From: Mycobacteriaceae bacterium
Lineage (GTDB): Bacteria > Actinomycetota > Actinomycetes > Mycobacteriales > Mycobacteriaceae
Direction of reading: 5' to 3'
NCBI GenBank assembly: GCA_019749805.1
Contig: JAIEPH010000001.1
Coordinates: 99,208 to 163,207, forward strand
DNA: 64,000 nt
Part shown: one piece after another, positions 8,891 to 17,340 of the stretch
Layout: every line of letters begins with the position of its first letter
How positions within the stretch are numbered: position 1 is the stretch's first letter
The notes under the pieces: model-generated
Told to the model about the DNA's origin: nothing
Database searches by the model: none
Seen by the model: only the letters and a program-made list of their open reading frames with translations
Made by a program: the position numbers and the translations under genes

Positions 8891-9319
8891 GTGGCCAGCG
8901 TCCCGCTGTTCTGCGCTCTGCTGATGTCGAAGTACGCGCCGATCGTGGACGCGTTGCGAGACGAGATTGGTAATGCCGGAGTGGTGCGCGTCGGGCCGGC
9001 CGATGCCGACGAGCCGTTCCCGCCGCACGTGCTGGATCCTGACGAGCTTCCTGGCCCGCCGCCGGCGCGTTACGTGATCGAGTGCGGTCTGCCGGGCGGC
9101 TATCTCCTGCAGGTGTCCGACCATCGTGGCTACGGGCTCCGGAAGGTGGCGCGGCCGGCGGAAGCACCTGATGCGTGGATGGTGGAGATCTGGTCCAGCT
9201 GCGGCACGTTCGCGTCTGGGCTGATGAGCACGGCGACGAGTACCGAGCACAGCCTGAGCGGGTTGCTCGGCGCGGTTCGGGATGCGTTGCACGGTCACGG
9301 CATGCGCGCCGTCAGCTGA
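8891..9319 (+). CDS. Hypothetical protein, Esp-operon partner
   Basis: 142 residues starting at GTG 8891, eight bases after the upstream stop. The sequence is alpha/beta, with a DPDELPGPPPARYVIECGLPGGYLLQV segment and no signal peptide or transmembrane helix. It is translationally linked to the Esp-like protein and could be a cytosolic partner or chaperone; that is inference from position. An internal ATG at 8921 is a possible shorter start. Confidence 0.65.
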   Translation: MASVPLFCALLMSKYAPIVDALRDEIGNAGVVRVGPADADEPFPPHVLDPDELPGPPPARYVIECGLPGGYLLQVSDHRGYGLRKVARPAEAPDAWMVEIWSSCGTFASGLMSTATSTEHSLSGLLGAVRDALHGHGMRAVS

Positions 9320-9396
9320 CCGCGGCGTTTTCTCCACCGATGGTGCTCAGCGCTGCCAACGCGTGCCGTCCTGTCGTCAACCGCCCGAGGTTCGGC

Positions 9397-10113
9397 TTAC
9401 GCTGCTGCTGGCGGTGCGATCTGGCAGGTAGAGGTGGCCACGTCGCGCTCGGCTACGGTGATCGGTAGTTGATACTTCACCGCGACGGTGAGGTATCGTT
9501 GAATGTAGTTGCACGGCTGAAAGTTTGGTCGCCACTCGTCGATACCAGAGTCCGACTTGGCGCGGTTCGCCGCGGCGGATACGGGGACGAGTTCGGTGGG
9601 GTCGTTGGCGAAGATCTGCCGCTGCTGCTGACTCCACTGCGACGCACCAGCATCGAAGGCCCTTGCTAGTGGATAGATATGGTCGATTTGAATTGCGTTG
9701 CTGCTAAACATGATTCGTTGCCCAGTGTACGGGTCGGGGTCGAGCACCCCGCCGGTGACCTTGCAGTCATGCGTTCCGGCCTTGAACGTTACGTCCTGTA
9801 ATGCGTTGCGTAACAATCGGTTCCGTGTATCACATCCTGACGAATCTTGGGGGTCGTTCCAGGCGGGGCCGAACACGCAGCCCTTGTCCTTCGCGCAGCT
9901 TCGTTCGTAACCGGGGACGTCGTCGATGCGGTCGACGACCTTGACTTGAGTCAGGAGCGATCCGAGGTCACCGCCGTCCACCGCCGGTGCGGCGATCGCC
10001 ACCGTGTCCCCGCGGTAGCCAAGATCCAGGCCGGGGTGGAGCCAGGCCGCGGCCGCGACCACCGCGGCCGCCACTGCGATCAGGCCGCCACGCTTACGTC
10101 GGCGTCTCGCCAT
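9397..10113 (-). CDS. Secreted HNH-type nuclease (DUF1524-like)
   Basis: About 238 residues. The N-terminus MARRRRKRGG followed by a hydrophobic Ala/Val segment is a signal peptide or anchor. The body carries IDHIYPLARAFD, with the catalytic D-H pair at about 144-145, an Asn at about 170 (IFANDPTELVPVSAA), and NRAKSDSGIDEWRP. This is the ββα-metal order of DUF1524/HNH nucleases. Six Cys suggest disulphides outside the cytoplasm. Mycobacteria encode several exported nucleases of this kind; roles in nutrition or conjugative DNA handling are possible. ATG 10113 follows a clear GGGGAGG ribosome site. Confidence 0.85.
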   Translation of the reverse strand: MARRRRKRGGLIAVAAAVVAAAAWLHPGLDLGYRGDTVAIAAPAVDGGDLGSLLTQVKVVDRIDDVPGYERSCAKDKGCVFGPAWNDPQDSSGCDTRNRLLRNALQDVTFKAGTHDCKVTGGVLDPDPYTGQRIMFSSNAIQIDHIYPLARAFDAGASQWSQQQRQIFANDPTELVPVSAAANRAKSDSGIDEWRPNFQPCNYIQRYLTVAVKYQLPITVAERDVATSTCQIAPPAAA

Positions 10114-10235
10114 ACGATTACCTCCCCAGAACTGGATGTTGCCTGCCAAGGCTATCCGCCGGAACCGACAGAACCGGGTGCCGCACACCCGCGAATTCGA
10201 CTGCCTCTCAGGGACTTACCGTCGCCAGGTGCCGC

Positions 10236-10258
10236 ACCAGGGGCGATGACACGTCCCC
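10236..10258 (-). repeat. Dispersed repeat, copy 2
   Basis: ACCAG, then GATGACACGTCCCC. It lies in the 170-base gap between the nuclease start (10113) and the stop of the DUF2637 gene (10285). Confidence 0.85.
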
Positions 10259-10284
10259 CGACGCCAGCGGCTCGACAAACCCGT

Positions 10285-11175
10285 TTACGGCTGCCGCGCC
10301 GGGGCGCTGTCGACGTCGGACGCCGGTTCGATCGCGGCAGCGCCGGCCTGCAAGATCTTGCTGATCGTCTCATGGTGGAGACCAGTCGCCTTGTTGATCG
10401 CACGCTTGGACTGTGCCCCGTCGTGAGCGAACTCGAGGACGTCGGCGATCTGCTCCACCGGCCGATCGGCGATCGCCTTGAGGGTCGAGTTCTCCTCCTG
10501 GACCGTCCGCGCAACCTCAACCCAATAGCGGCGTCGATCCGCGGCTCGCTGCGCCTGCTGCGTCTCCTGATGCGCCCGAACGGCTTTGACCGTCATCGGG
10601 CGCACGCGAGAGAGGATCGCCGCGCCGTGGGCAGTCGCCAACAGGCTCACCGGCGGCACGACCCCGATTGCTGCTTTCAGCCAGGGCTCCAATGCAGCAC
10701 TCGGAAGCAGTGTCGCGTGTAGAGCGTTTGCGCCGACGCTGGCCATCGCCGCCAAAGCCAGTACCCACCAGAAGAATCGGCGATTCGACCGCTGCTGCTG
10801 TCCGTAGGCGCCCAACGCCAACACCGCCATCGTCGACTGCAGGATCGTCCCATCGACGATAATGGGCCACAACGGGGCCAGGCTGCGGTTGTAGCCGGCG
10901 CGGATCGCCAGGTCGGTCAGTGACGCGAAGCTCAGGATGAACGAGGCGATGCCGATGATCGCGGTGATGCCGACCGCCGCGAACCGGGTCGCGCGCAGCA
11001 TCTTCGCCGACCCGGGGGCGGCCATGACTTCCTCGTCGCCCGCCAGGACCAGGTCGTCGTCGGCAACCGGAATCACCGGTGCCAGCGGAGGTGGCGCGAT
11101 CGGCAGGGTCGACGCGACGGGGGACCCGTTGCGGGTGGGCTGGGTGTCCAGTGGGGCGTCGTCGACGACAGTCAT
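10285..11175 (-). CDS. DUF2637-type membrane protein
   Basis: 296 residues. A Pro-rich N-terminus of about 65 residues precedes a transmembrane bundle (about residues 68-180) containing FASLTDLAIRAGYNRSLAPLWPIIVDGTI, the hallmark of DUF2637 proteins found beside conjugation genes in Streptomyces and other actinobacteria. A cytoplasmic C-terminal region follows, with a helix-turn-helix-like segment (SKRAINKATGLHHETISKIL). The combination suggests a membrane-tethered regulator or a spread-type protein. The start is 11175. Confidence 0.8.
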   Translation of the reverse strand: MTVVDDAPLDTQPTRNGSPVASTLPIAPPPLAPVIPVADDDLVLAGDEEVMAAPGSAKMLRATRFAAVGITAIIGIASFILSFASLTDLAIRAGYNRSLAPLWPIIVDGTILQSTMAVLALGAYGQQQRSNRRFFWWVLALAAMASVGANALHATLLPSAALEPWLKAAIGVVPPVSLLATAHGAAILSRVRPMTVKAVRAHQETQQAQRAADRRRYWVEVARTVQEENSTLKAIADRPVEQIADVLEFAHDGAQSKRAINKATGLHHETISKILQAGAAAIEPASDVDSAPARQP

Positions 11176-11340
11176 GGCGTCCTCAGGTTCGGCGGCAGAT
11201 TCGCGGTGTCACGTGCAGTGGTACGTCGAAAGCTGCTGGCGCACAATGCGAGTGCTCACTCACCACCGCGGAAAAAGCCTAACACCGCTGCGGTGCCGAT
11301 CCGGGGCCCGCGACCACCGGAAACGGCACGGCCCCGGTGG

Positions 11341-12360
11341 TTAGTGGCTGGAGGAGTGCGAGCCGCCGGCCGTGCCGAAGGGCGGCTCTTCGGACTCGAT
11401 CTCCGGGATCGCGCCGAACGTCTGCTCGACCCCCTGCGGGCCTTCGTAGAGCTTGTCCTCCGGGAAGATCGCGGGGTCCCGCTTGGTGGACGCGTCCTCG
11501 CCGTCCTTCTTGCCGTGCATGCCGTGCATCGGCATCATCGGCATCATCGGGGCGCGGCTGCCCGCGGCTCCTGCCGCCGACACGCCACCGGGAGATTGCA
11601 GCGCGCTCGCCTGCAGGGCGCTGGAGGTGTTCATCGGAGTGACCGGACCTTCCAGGCCTGCCGGCGTCGTCATACCTGGGTCCATGCCGCCGCCACCGCC
11701 GCCACCACCGAAGCCGCCGGCGCCCATGTCGCCGAGCCCGAGATCTGGTGTCGCGGCGTGCGCTGCGGACTTCGACGCCGATTCGGCCATCTTGCCGACC
11801 ATCTGACCGACCTGCTCGGCCCCCTTGCCGACGGCCTCCCCGACCTTGCTGCCGATCTGGGAGAGCTGCTGGGACAGTTGCTGGGCGATCTGCCCACCGG
11901 TCTGCATGCCCATCTGCAGCACCTTCTCCATCATCTCCTTGGACTTGTCGCCGCCGAGCATGTCCTGGGCCTTGTCCTTGGCCTCCTGGTCGATCGACTC
12001 CGGATCCAGCTGCCCCGGCACGTTCGAGCCTGCAAGCCCCTGGCCCGGGGTCGTGCTGTTGTTCTGGAGGAGACCAGCGTTCTGGGCGTCCTGATTCTCG
12101 ATGCTGCCCATGGCGCCCTGGGTGGTGTTGTTGAGACCATCCGCGCCGGTGCTGAGAGCAGGACCGGCCGGGGACAGCCCAGTCTGCAACGAACCAGTCA
12201 GCATGGAGATCGTATTGCCGACCGGGCTGGACGCTCCGGGCGGTGACAGCGCCGACTGCACCCCGCTGGACAGGTCCGACCCGGCCTGCCGGCCTTTGTC
12301 GCCAAGCCCGTTGGACCCATTCCGGAACGCCGGCAGATCGTATGTCAGCGGCTCACCCAT
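11341..12360 (-). CDS. ESX-substrate-like Gly/Met-rich protein
   Basis: 339 residues from ATG 12360; the longer frame to 12570 extends into Arg-rich non-coding sequence. The N-terminal 110 residues are helical and hairpin-like, a middle helical region is rich in Gln/Lys (KEMMEKVLQMGMQTGGQIAQ), then come a poly-Gly stretch, a Met/Pro/His run (APMMPMMPMHGMHGKK) and an acidic tail. There is no signal peptide. The make-up resembles the Gly-rich proteins at 43854 and 46281, so a role in the same secretion/conjugation process is inferred. Confidence 0.7.
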   Translation of the reverse strand: MGEPLTYDLPAFRNGSNGLGDKGRQAGSDLSSGVQSALSPPGASSPVGNTISMLTGSLQTGLSPAGPALSTGADGLNNTTQGAMGSIENQDAQNAGLLQNNSTTPGQGLAGSNVPGQLDPESIDQEAKDKAQDMLGGDKSKEMMEKVLQMGMQTGGQIAQQLSQQLSQIGSKVGEAVGKGAEQVGQMVGKMAESASKSAAHAATPDLGLGDMGAGGFGGGGGGGGMDPGMTTPAGLEGPVTPMNTSSALQASALQSPGGVSAAGAAGSRAPMMPMMPMHGMHGKKDGEDASTKRDPAIFPEDKLYEGPQGVEQTFGAIPEIESEEPPFGTAGGSHSSSH

Positions 12361-12461
12361 GCATGCCAGTTTATCTGCACAAATAGGTGTGCAGCGGTGC
12401 CGAACATAAAAAGGCTGACTGGGCAGCGGGGTTGTGCGCCCCCGGGGGGACTCGGCGCGGC

Positions 12462-12725
12462 TCAGCGCCTGACGGGCGGCCGGACGGCCCCCGCCGCCGC
12501 GGGATCGAGCAGGGCTAAAAGTGTTCGGCGGGCGTCGACATCGTCGGGGTCGTCGTGCAGCTCGTCGCATGCAATCCGGATTCGACGTGCATGAGTTCGC
12601 TCGTCGAGTGCAGGCATGGTGCGCAAGAGGACGTCGCGGGTGTTGGTCTGCGTCACGGGATCTAGTGGTGCGCAGTACAAGTCATCGCATGCTTCTTGGA
12701 TCTGCTTGCTGTGTGGGTCGGCCAT
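12462..12725 (-). CDS. Small protein with IACDELHDDP motif (paralogue 1)
   Basis: 87 residues from ATG 12725, behind a strong GGGGAGGGG ribosome site. The central block RIRIACDELHDDPDDVDARRTLL is nearly repeated in the 77-residue protein at 58979-59212, the first gene of the T4SS operon. Both are short, helical and acidic. Function unknown. It is divergent from the HTH gene at 12840. Confidence 0.75.
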   Translation of the reverse strand: MADPHSKQIQEACDDLYCAPLDPVTQTNTRDVLLRTMPALDERTHARRIRIACDELHDDPDDVDARRTLLALLDPAAAGAVRPPVRR

Positions 12726-12787
12726 GTCCGCCCCTCCCCTATCGCGATGCAATCTGTGGTTGCAGCGTACAACACGTGGGAGTTGCA

Positions 12788-12793
12788 TATAGT
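12788..12793 (+). promoter_or_regulatory. -10 box TATAGT for the HTH gene
   Basis: TATAGT at 12788-12793 lies 46 bases before the GTG at 12840, in a divergent gap that also holds TGCAA/TTGCA half sites (12750-12764). The same TATAGT occurs in the promoters near 30220 and 37260. Confidence 0.45.
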
Positions 12794-12839
12794 GTGTGCT
12801 TCTGCTGATGTTTGCCACCAAGGCGATACTGTCAGTCCC

Positions 12840-13223
12840 GTGGCATTCGACGACCTCTCCGACGACGCGCTGGCTGCAGCGTCGGACGTCGTCGCCACGG
12901 CCGCTCTCCGCGCCGCTCGACTCGAAGCGACACAGCTCTTGCTGGCCGGCCCAGGCGCCGGCGCAGGCGACGATCCCGCGGCGGCCGTCGAGGTGTTGAT
13001 CAGGTCCGACCATGGCGACCCGAGCTACGAGCTGCTGCATGCGTTCGAGAAGCCATGGGCACTTCTGGTCATCCGCATCATCGCGACCGTCTGCGACCCC
13101 GCCCCGGCCATCGAAGATGCCCGACGTCGCGGAGTGACCGTGCCCGCCATCGCCAAGACGCTTGGAGTGTCACACCAGGCGATCTACGCGCGGTACGCCG
13201 ACATAGTGCGCAAGCCCCGCTGA
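12840..13223 (+). CDS. Small helix-turn-helix DNA-binding protein
   Basis: 127 residues from GTG 12840. The C-terminal 35 residues (RRRGVTVPAIAKTLGVSHQAIYARYADIV) form a clear HTH of the kind found in resolvase-like and Xre-like regulators. The N-terminal 90 residues are helical and may dimerise. It is divergent from the IACDELHDDP gene, so autoregulation of both is plausible. The frame extends upstream to 12696 but that part overlaps the divergent gene. Confidence 0.75.
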   Translation: MAFDDLSDDALAAASDVVATAALRAARLEATQLLLAGPGAGAGDDPAAAVEVLIRSDHGDPSYELLHAFEKPWALLVIRIIATVCDPAPAIEDARRRGVTVPAIAKTLGVSHQAIYARYADIVRKPR

Positions 13224-13232
13224 CGCATTTTC

Positions 13233-13255
13233 TGAAACTTTGTTTCAAAGTTTCA
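13233..13255. terminator. Perfect AT-rich inverted repeat between convergent genes
   Basis: TGAAACTTTG (13233-13242), loop TTT, and CAAAGTTTCA (13246-13255) are perfect 10-bp arms. It lies between the HTH gene stop (13223) and the convergent gene end (13270), so a bidirectional terminator is the simplest reading. The low GC is unusual here, and it could also be an operator. Confidence 0.6.
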
Positions 13256-13269
13256 CCGTCTGCCCCGGG

Positions 13270-13572
13270 TTATCCGGTCCGTGCGGCGGCTGTCTTGTTG
13301 ATTTGGATCTCGTACTTGGTTCCGTCTTTGTAGTCGATGACCATGCCGCCCTCGTAGTGCTTGAGGATGTGCTCGGCGACAACGCGGATCGCCATGTCGG
13401 TGCAGTCCGCGTGGTGGAGGCGGGCGAGGTAGTCGTCCATGCCGGGGGTGAGTTCGCCGTCGTCCGGATCAATGATGTCTTCGCCCGCAAGGAATTCGGT
13501 GTGTGCCCGGTTAAGCAGGCCGACGTTGATTTGTCCCGAGAACGGGCCTTCTTGAATTCCGAAGTAAGTCAT
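13270..13572 (-). CDS. Small hypothetical protein
   Basis: 100 residues from ATG 13572. The sequence has a glycine-rich N-terminus (TYFGIQEGPFSGQINVGLLN), an acidic middle and a C-terminal strand pattern (EGGMVIDYKDGTKYEIQI). No family is recognised. It follows the WhiA-like gene by 53 bases on the same strand and may be co-transcribed with it. Confidence 0.65.
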   Translation of the reverse strand: MTYFGIQEGPFSGQINVGLLNRAHTEFLAGEDIIDPDDGELTPGMDDYLARLHHADCTDMAIRVVAEHILKHYEGGMVIDYKDGTKYEIQINKTAAARTG

Positions 13573-13625
13573 GGTGTCTCTTTCGGTCGGTGGCTGGGTT
13601 CATCTTCCGCTGCACTTGAGGCGGT

Positions 13626-14621
13626 TTACGCGCCCGCCTGCAGTGCCACCACTGACTGTGTGTCCGCGAGACCGTGGGCGTACGCGTAGCGGTCCGCCTT
13701 TTCCAGAAGGCGCCGGAGGCGGCCGGCCATCGCGTCCTTGGACAGCGCCGGCACCGCCAGGCGACCCAGCTCTTCCAAAGACACCGACCGATGCTCAAGA
13801 CGCAACCGACCCGCTTCAGCCAGATCCTCCGGGACGTCTTCGCCCAAGATGTCCAATGCTCGCTGCACCCGCGCGGCCGCAGCCTTCGCCGCCGCTGCCG
13901 TGCGCTGCGTGTTCTGCTCGTGGAATCCGCGGGCCGCGTGCCCTGTCGGGGCGTCCCGTTGGCGAGTGCATCGTGTTACCCAGTGCGCTTGTGCTTCTTG
14001 AGCGCCCATGGCCCCGAGTAGCGCTGTGACGGCGTCGTTGTCGGATACGACCACCAGGACTGCGCCGCGTACTTCTCGGACTTTTGCGGTGACGCCCAGG
14101 CGTCGGGCTGCGCCGGCTAGTGCGACGGCGGCTTCTTGTGCGGGGGCCTTGACTTGCAGTGCTCGGGGCCGGCCGGGCTGGCTTAGCTCTCCGCTGGCCA
14201 GGAAGGCGCCTCGCCAGACGGCTTTCATGGCGTCGCGATCGCCGGCGACGATGGCGGGTGGCAAGCCGCGTATGCGTTGGCCCCGGCGGTCGATTAGACC
14301 GACGCGGCGGGCGAAGGTGTCGACGTCGTCGTGGACCGCGACCTCATGGCATCGGGCGTGGTAGCGGCGGGCGTTGGGCCCGGTAAAGGAGGTGTGCCCA
14401 GGCTTTGCGTCGAGGGTCGCTCTGGGATCGTAGAGGTCTCGGATCATGGTGTGGAGCCGGTGTGCGACGTCTTCGGTGTCCAGCTCGGCCGTGACGATGA
14501 GCTGGTCATCGACGGTGTGGAGTTCTCCGGCGAATCGCAGGATCGTGGCGGCCTCGACGCGGCGCAGGGCAGGAGAGGCGACCCGGACACGGGACAACTC
14601 GGTCTTGACGTCAGTGACCAC
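13626..14621 (-). CDS. WhiA-family DNA-binding regulator (paralogue)
   Basis: About 331 residues, matching chromosomal WhiA along its length: N-terminal TDVKTELSRVRVASPALRRVEAATILRFAG, a LAGLIDADG-like middle (AVWRGAFLASGELSQPGRP and AAVALAGAARRLGVTAKVREVRGA), and the C-terminal HTH domain (RLEHRSVSLEELGRLAVPALSKDAMAGRLRRLLEKAD). WhiA controls division and sporulation genes in Streptomyces and is normally a single-copy chromosomal gene beside yvcK. Here it lies among accessory genes and is diverged, so it is a second, element-borne copy. GTG 14621 is chosen because GGGAGG lies seven bases upstream. Confidence 0.9.
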   Translation of the reverse strand: MVTDVKTELSRVRVASPALRRVEAATILRFAGELHTVDDQLIVTAELDTEDVAHRLHTMIRDLYDPRATLDAKPGHTSFTGPNARRYHARCHEVAVHDDVDTFARRVGLIDRRGQRIRGLPPAIVAGDRDAMKAVWRGAFLASGELSQPGRPRALQVKAPAQEAAVALAGAARRLGVTAKVREVRGAVLVVVSDNDAVTALLGAMGAQEAQAHWVTRCTRQRDAPTGHAARGFHEQNTQRTAAAAKAAAARVQRALDILGEDVPEDLAEAGRLRLEHRSVSLEELGRLAVPALSKDAMAGRLRRLLEKADRYAYAHGLADTQSVVALQAGA

Positions 14622-14757
14622 GTTCGAGCCTCCCACCTCGGCGATGTTCCAAGGGTAGGGCTGGTTTCGGTCGGAATGCGGTGCCGAGGCTCACCAATCT
14701 CGCCCCTGGCTGGGTTGTCAGGTGGGCGAAGTGGGTCGCCGACACCCGACGCGTCCA

Positions 14758-15777
14758 TTAACGCGACGGCGCCGAGCCGTCCCCGCCCTCACGCTTCTCG
14801 TCCGCTGCCGGGCTCGGTGGATCCGTGCGAATGAGATTGACCCGAGGCAGCTCCAGTAGAGGTTTGTCTTCGGGCCCTGCGGTGTGCGGGGAAACGTAGA
14901 TGGTTTTCCGCAATGCGCTCTGGGGGCCGTATGGCTGCATCTTGTAGTGGCCGCGAACCCACCAGCGGTGGTCGTGGTCTTTTCCTTTCCCTCTCATGCG
15001 CGCACCAGACGCGTCGTCAGGCGGCCGACGTAGCAGATCGATGACCACTACCTCTGGTTGCGCTGCCTTGGCGCCGCGATCAACCCGCGGAATCACAACG
15101 CCCTCCCCTGGGCCGAGCACCTTCTGCGAGGTGAGGCGCGGCTGCCCCGCCGTCAGCAAGACTGACGTCAACAGCGCGAGCGTGTAGTCGGCATCGTGCA
15201 CAGCGTCGTCAAACAGTTGCCGATCACTATCGAGGACCCAGGTGAGAACACCTGTCAGCGGCGGCTGGATGCCGGGGTCCCACCCGTACTTGGCGTACTC
15301 AGCGTCCCGCGCCCGCAGCAGGTGCTTATGACCGTCCATCCGGGACATTAAGTGGAAGTGCATAGGTCGCTGACCGAACCGATCGCCCGGCAGGCCTGAG
15401 GTCAGGTTCCACATGACTGCGTCCCATGGAACATTCTCGCCGGAGCCCAGTTCCCACCGCAGCGTCCCAATCGGCTTTTCGAAGCACATGAATCCAGACG
15501 ACGCAATGTTGCTGCTGCGCAACAGTTCTGCGGCCGTGTGGCTGGGCACCCCGTGTGCGGTCAGCCCGACGGCGACATCGACTGCATGCTTCTGCATCCA
15601 ATACAGCGTGCGCGATTGCACGGGCGCACTCATGCGGTCGTCTTCGGTCGTATTGTTTTGTCCGCGGTCGGAATTCGCAACGTTGGGATCCCGCGGAGCA
15701 GCCTCCTCGCTTTCAATGTGGGCGAGCATTTGAGGCATTCCATAGGCCGTCCAGGATCGGTTCCGGTGCTTGCTCAT
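14758..15777 (-). CDS. Hypothetical protein, RGHWR-box family (paralogue 2)
   Basis: 339 residues from ATG 15777 (the frame runs on to 15843). The middle contains LYWMQKHAVDVAVGLTAHG and a following T-ELLRSS segment, aligned in the neighbour at 15943-16923. The C-terminus carries RWWVRGHYKMQPYGP, then IYVSPHTAGPED. It is soluble and has no catalytic signature. It lies between the WhiA-like gene and paralogue 3 on one strand, so the pair 2/3 looks like a tandem duplication with strong divergence. Confidence 0.75.
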   Translation of the reverse strand: MSKHRNRSWTAYGMPQMLAHIESEEAAPRDPNVANSDRGQNNTTEDDRMSAPVQSRTLYWMQKHAVDVAVGLTAHGVPSHTAAELLRSSNIASSGFMCFEKPIGTLRWELGSGENVPWDAVMWNLTSGLPGDRFGQRPMHFHLMSRMDGHKHLLRARDAEYAKYGWDPGIQPPLTGVLTWVLDSDRQLFDDAVHDADYTLALLTSVLLTAGQPRLTSQKVLGPGEGVVIPRVDRGAKAAQPEVVVIDLLRRPPDDASGARMRGKGKDHDHRWWVRGHYKMQPYGPQSALRKTIYVSPHTAGPEDKPLLELPRVNLIRTDPPSPAADEKREGGDGSAPSR

Positions 15778-15942
15778 CCCGGTCTCTCTTCCCGATCGAC
15801 TTGTGCGGATCAAGGGGGCCCGTCCCAGGACAATACCGGGCAACCTTCAATGGCCTAAGTCGAATCCACCGTTAATCGGGCAATCCCCACTTCGACGTCG
15901 CGCTGGCGGGACAGGCGTCTTGATCTTCACGTCCATCCGTGG

Positions 15943-16923
15943 CTAGCGGAGGCCAGAAGGCGGGCGCGTGCGTTGGCCGTAGACGGCGTTGACCCGCGGG
16001 GCCGGTCGGCCTGACGGTTCGGGTGCATCTGGGCGACCTGCGGTGTGGAGGTCGATGTAGATCCATTTGCGTAGCTGTCCGCCAGGGCCGTGTGGTTGCT
16101 TGCGCCAGTGCCCACGCACGAACCACCGCCGCAGGGCCTGTTCGTCGCGCCGGCTGTTAGATCGCCCGGAGGTGGCCGGCCGCAGAAGATCCAGAAGGAC
16201 GACTGTTCGGTCCTCGGCGCTGCGTCCGAAGGTCGTGGGTCGTTGGCTGGGCATCGACCGGGTGGTCAGGATGCGTTGCTGCCCGATGAGAGCCAGGAGC
16301 GCGGTCACGACTTGGCCCACCATGGGCGGCACGGCGCGCATACCGGGGATTGGTGGTGCGGTGGGTACCAATGAGACGTCGCCGCCGGGACAGCTGTCCA
16401 GTGGCACCGAATCAAACCGGACCGACTGCGCTGGTGACCAGCTGGGCCGGTCGCGGCTCAGCGCGCCGGCCGTGCGCAGGGCCTCTGCTCGCGAGATCAG
16501 GAAGCTGGTGAATGCCTCGTCGTCGTAGAACCAGGCGATGCCATCCCAGGTGGTTTCCATGTCCGGCGCATTGGGTTCGGATAGTCGGTTGTTGGTCCAG
16601 GGCAGGGCAGCAAGGGATTTGGGCCAGATCATCAAGCCGGCCGGCGGGAGTTCGGATGTGGCGATCAGCTCTCGGTAGGTGACCTCGGGCAGCGTTGTGG
16701 CCATGTCCATGGCCACGGTCGCCGCGGTGCGGCTCATCCAGTAAAGGTCTGCGTCAGGGAGCCGCTTGACGAGCTGCGCCATGTAGGGGCGGCTTGGGTG
16801 TGCGGCGATGTCGGCGCGCGCGTTATCCAGTGTCGCTTGGTATGTCGCTTCGGCGGCGGCTATGGCTTCGGCGATCCACGGCATGGCCGTGGATTCCCAT
16901 CGAGTCTTGTTGCGCGACGGCAC
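15943..16923 (-). CDS. Hypothetical protein, RGHWR-box family (paralogue 3)
   Basis: 326 residues from GTG 16923. LYWMSRTAATVAMDMATTLPEVTYRELIATS and a W/D-rich stretch align with paralogue 2; the C-terminus has RRWFVRGHWRKQPHGP and IYIDLHTAGRPDAP. The conserved Trp, Arg and His suggest a nucleic-acid or membrane-surface contact, which is inference only. It is adjacent to the gene at 16936 on the same strand. Confidence 0.75.
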   Translation of the reverse strand: MPSRNKTRWESTAMPWIAEAIAAAEATYQATLDNARADIAAHPSRPYMAQLVKRLPDADLYWMSRTAATVAMDMATTLPEVTYRELIATSELPPAGLMIWPKSLAALPWTNNRLSEPNAPDMETTWDGIAWFYDDEAFTSFLISRAEALRTAGALSRDRPSWSPAQSVRFDSVPLDSCPGGDVSLVPTAPPIPGMRAVPPMVGQVVTALLALIGQQRILTTRSMPSQRPTTFGRSAEDRTVVLLDLLRPATSGRSNSRRDEQALRRWFVRGHWRKQPHGPGGQLRKWIYIDLHTAGRPDAPEPSGRPAPRVNAVYGQRTRPPSGLR

Positions 16924-16935
16924 TTCGCGTCCCTT

Positions 16936-17316
16936 CTAGCGTGACGTGACGGGGTGGGTGTTGGGGGTCGACGGTTCGACGGGTGCGCGCCAGCCCTTGT
17001 CGACTGGTGCGTCGTGGGCGGGAATGGTGATGGTCTCGTCGGCGCCGGAGAGTGTGCGTCTGATCCTGGTCGTCTCGGCGACGCGTTCACGCGGGAGGAG
17101 GTCGTGACGAATGACGATGTGCCCGTGTTCTTCCAGTGAGCCGAAGGTGCGGTTTTGTTGGCCGTAGGCGGCGTGTCCGTCGATGAGGAAGACGGGGTAG
17201 GTGCCGTGGCCGCGGCGGGCCATGTTTTGGTGTTCGTGGCCGTATTCGACGCGGCCTTGCCGGACGAGGTCGAGGGCTTCGCGTTGGCGGGGCGAGAGCG
17301 TCCTGGCGGTGGTCAT
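16936..17316 (-). CDS. Hypothetical protein
   Basis: 126 residues from ATG 17316 with an AAGGAGG ribosome site. The N-terminus (TTARTLSPRQREALDLVRQGRVEYG) is a HTH-like helix pair, as in wHTH proteins of phages and plasmids; FLIDGHAAYGQQNRTFGSLEEHGHIVIRH suggests a winged domain. A small DNA-binding protein is possible. Confidence 0.65.
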   Translation of the reverse strand: MTTARTLSPRQREALDLVRQGRVEYGHEHQNMARRGHGTYPVFLIDGHAAYGQQNRTFGSLEEHGHIVIRHDLLPRERVAETTRIRRTLSGADETITIPAHDAPVDKGWRAPVEPSTPNTHPVTSR

Positions 17317-17340
17317 CGCGGACCTCCTTGGCTGGTTGGT

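Noticed and set aside
7362..9167. Long leftward frame (601 codons) opposite the Esp-like gene
   Set aside because: Arg/Pro-rich shadow produced by GC-rich codons of the real rightward gene; no start signal or domain.
13233..13255. parS-like site
   Set aside because: Resembles TGTTTCACGTGAAACA only in TTTCA/TGAAA; the centre differs and no parB gene is present.
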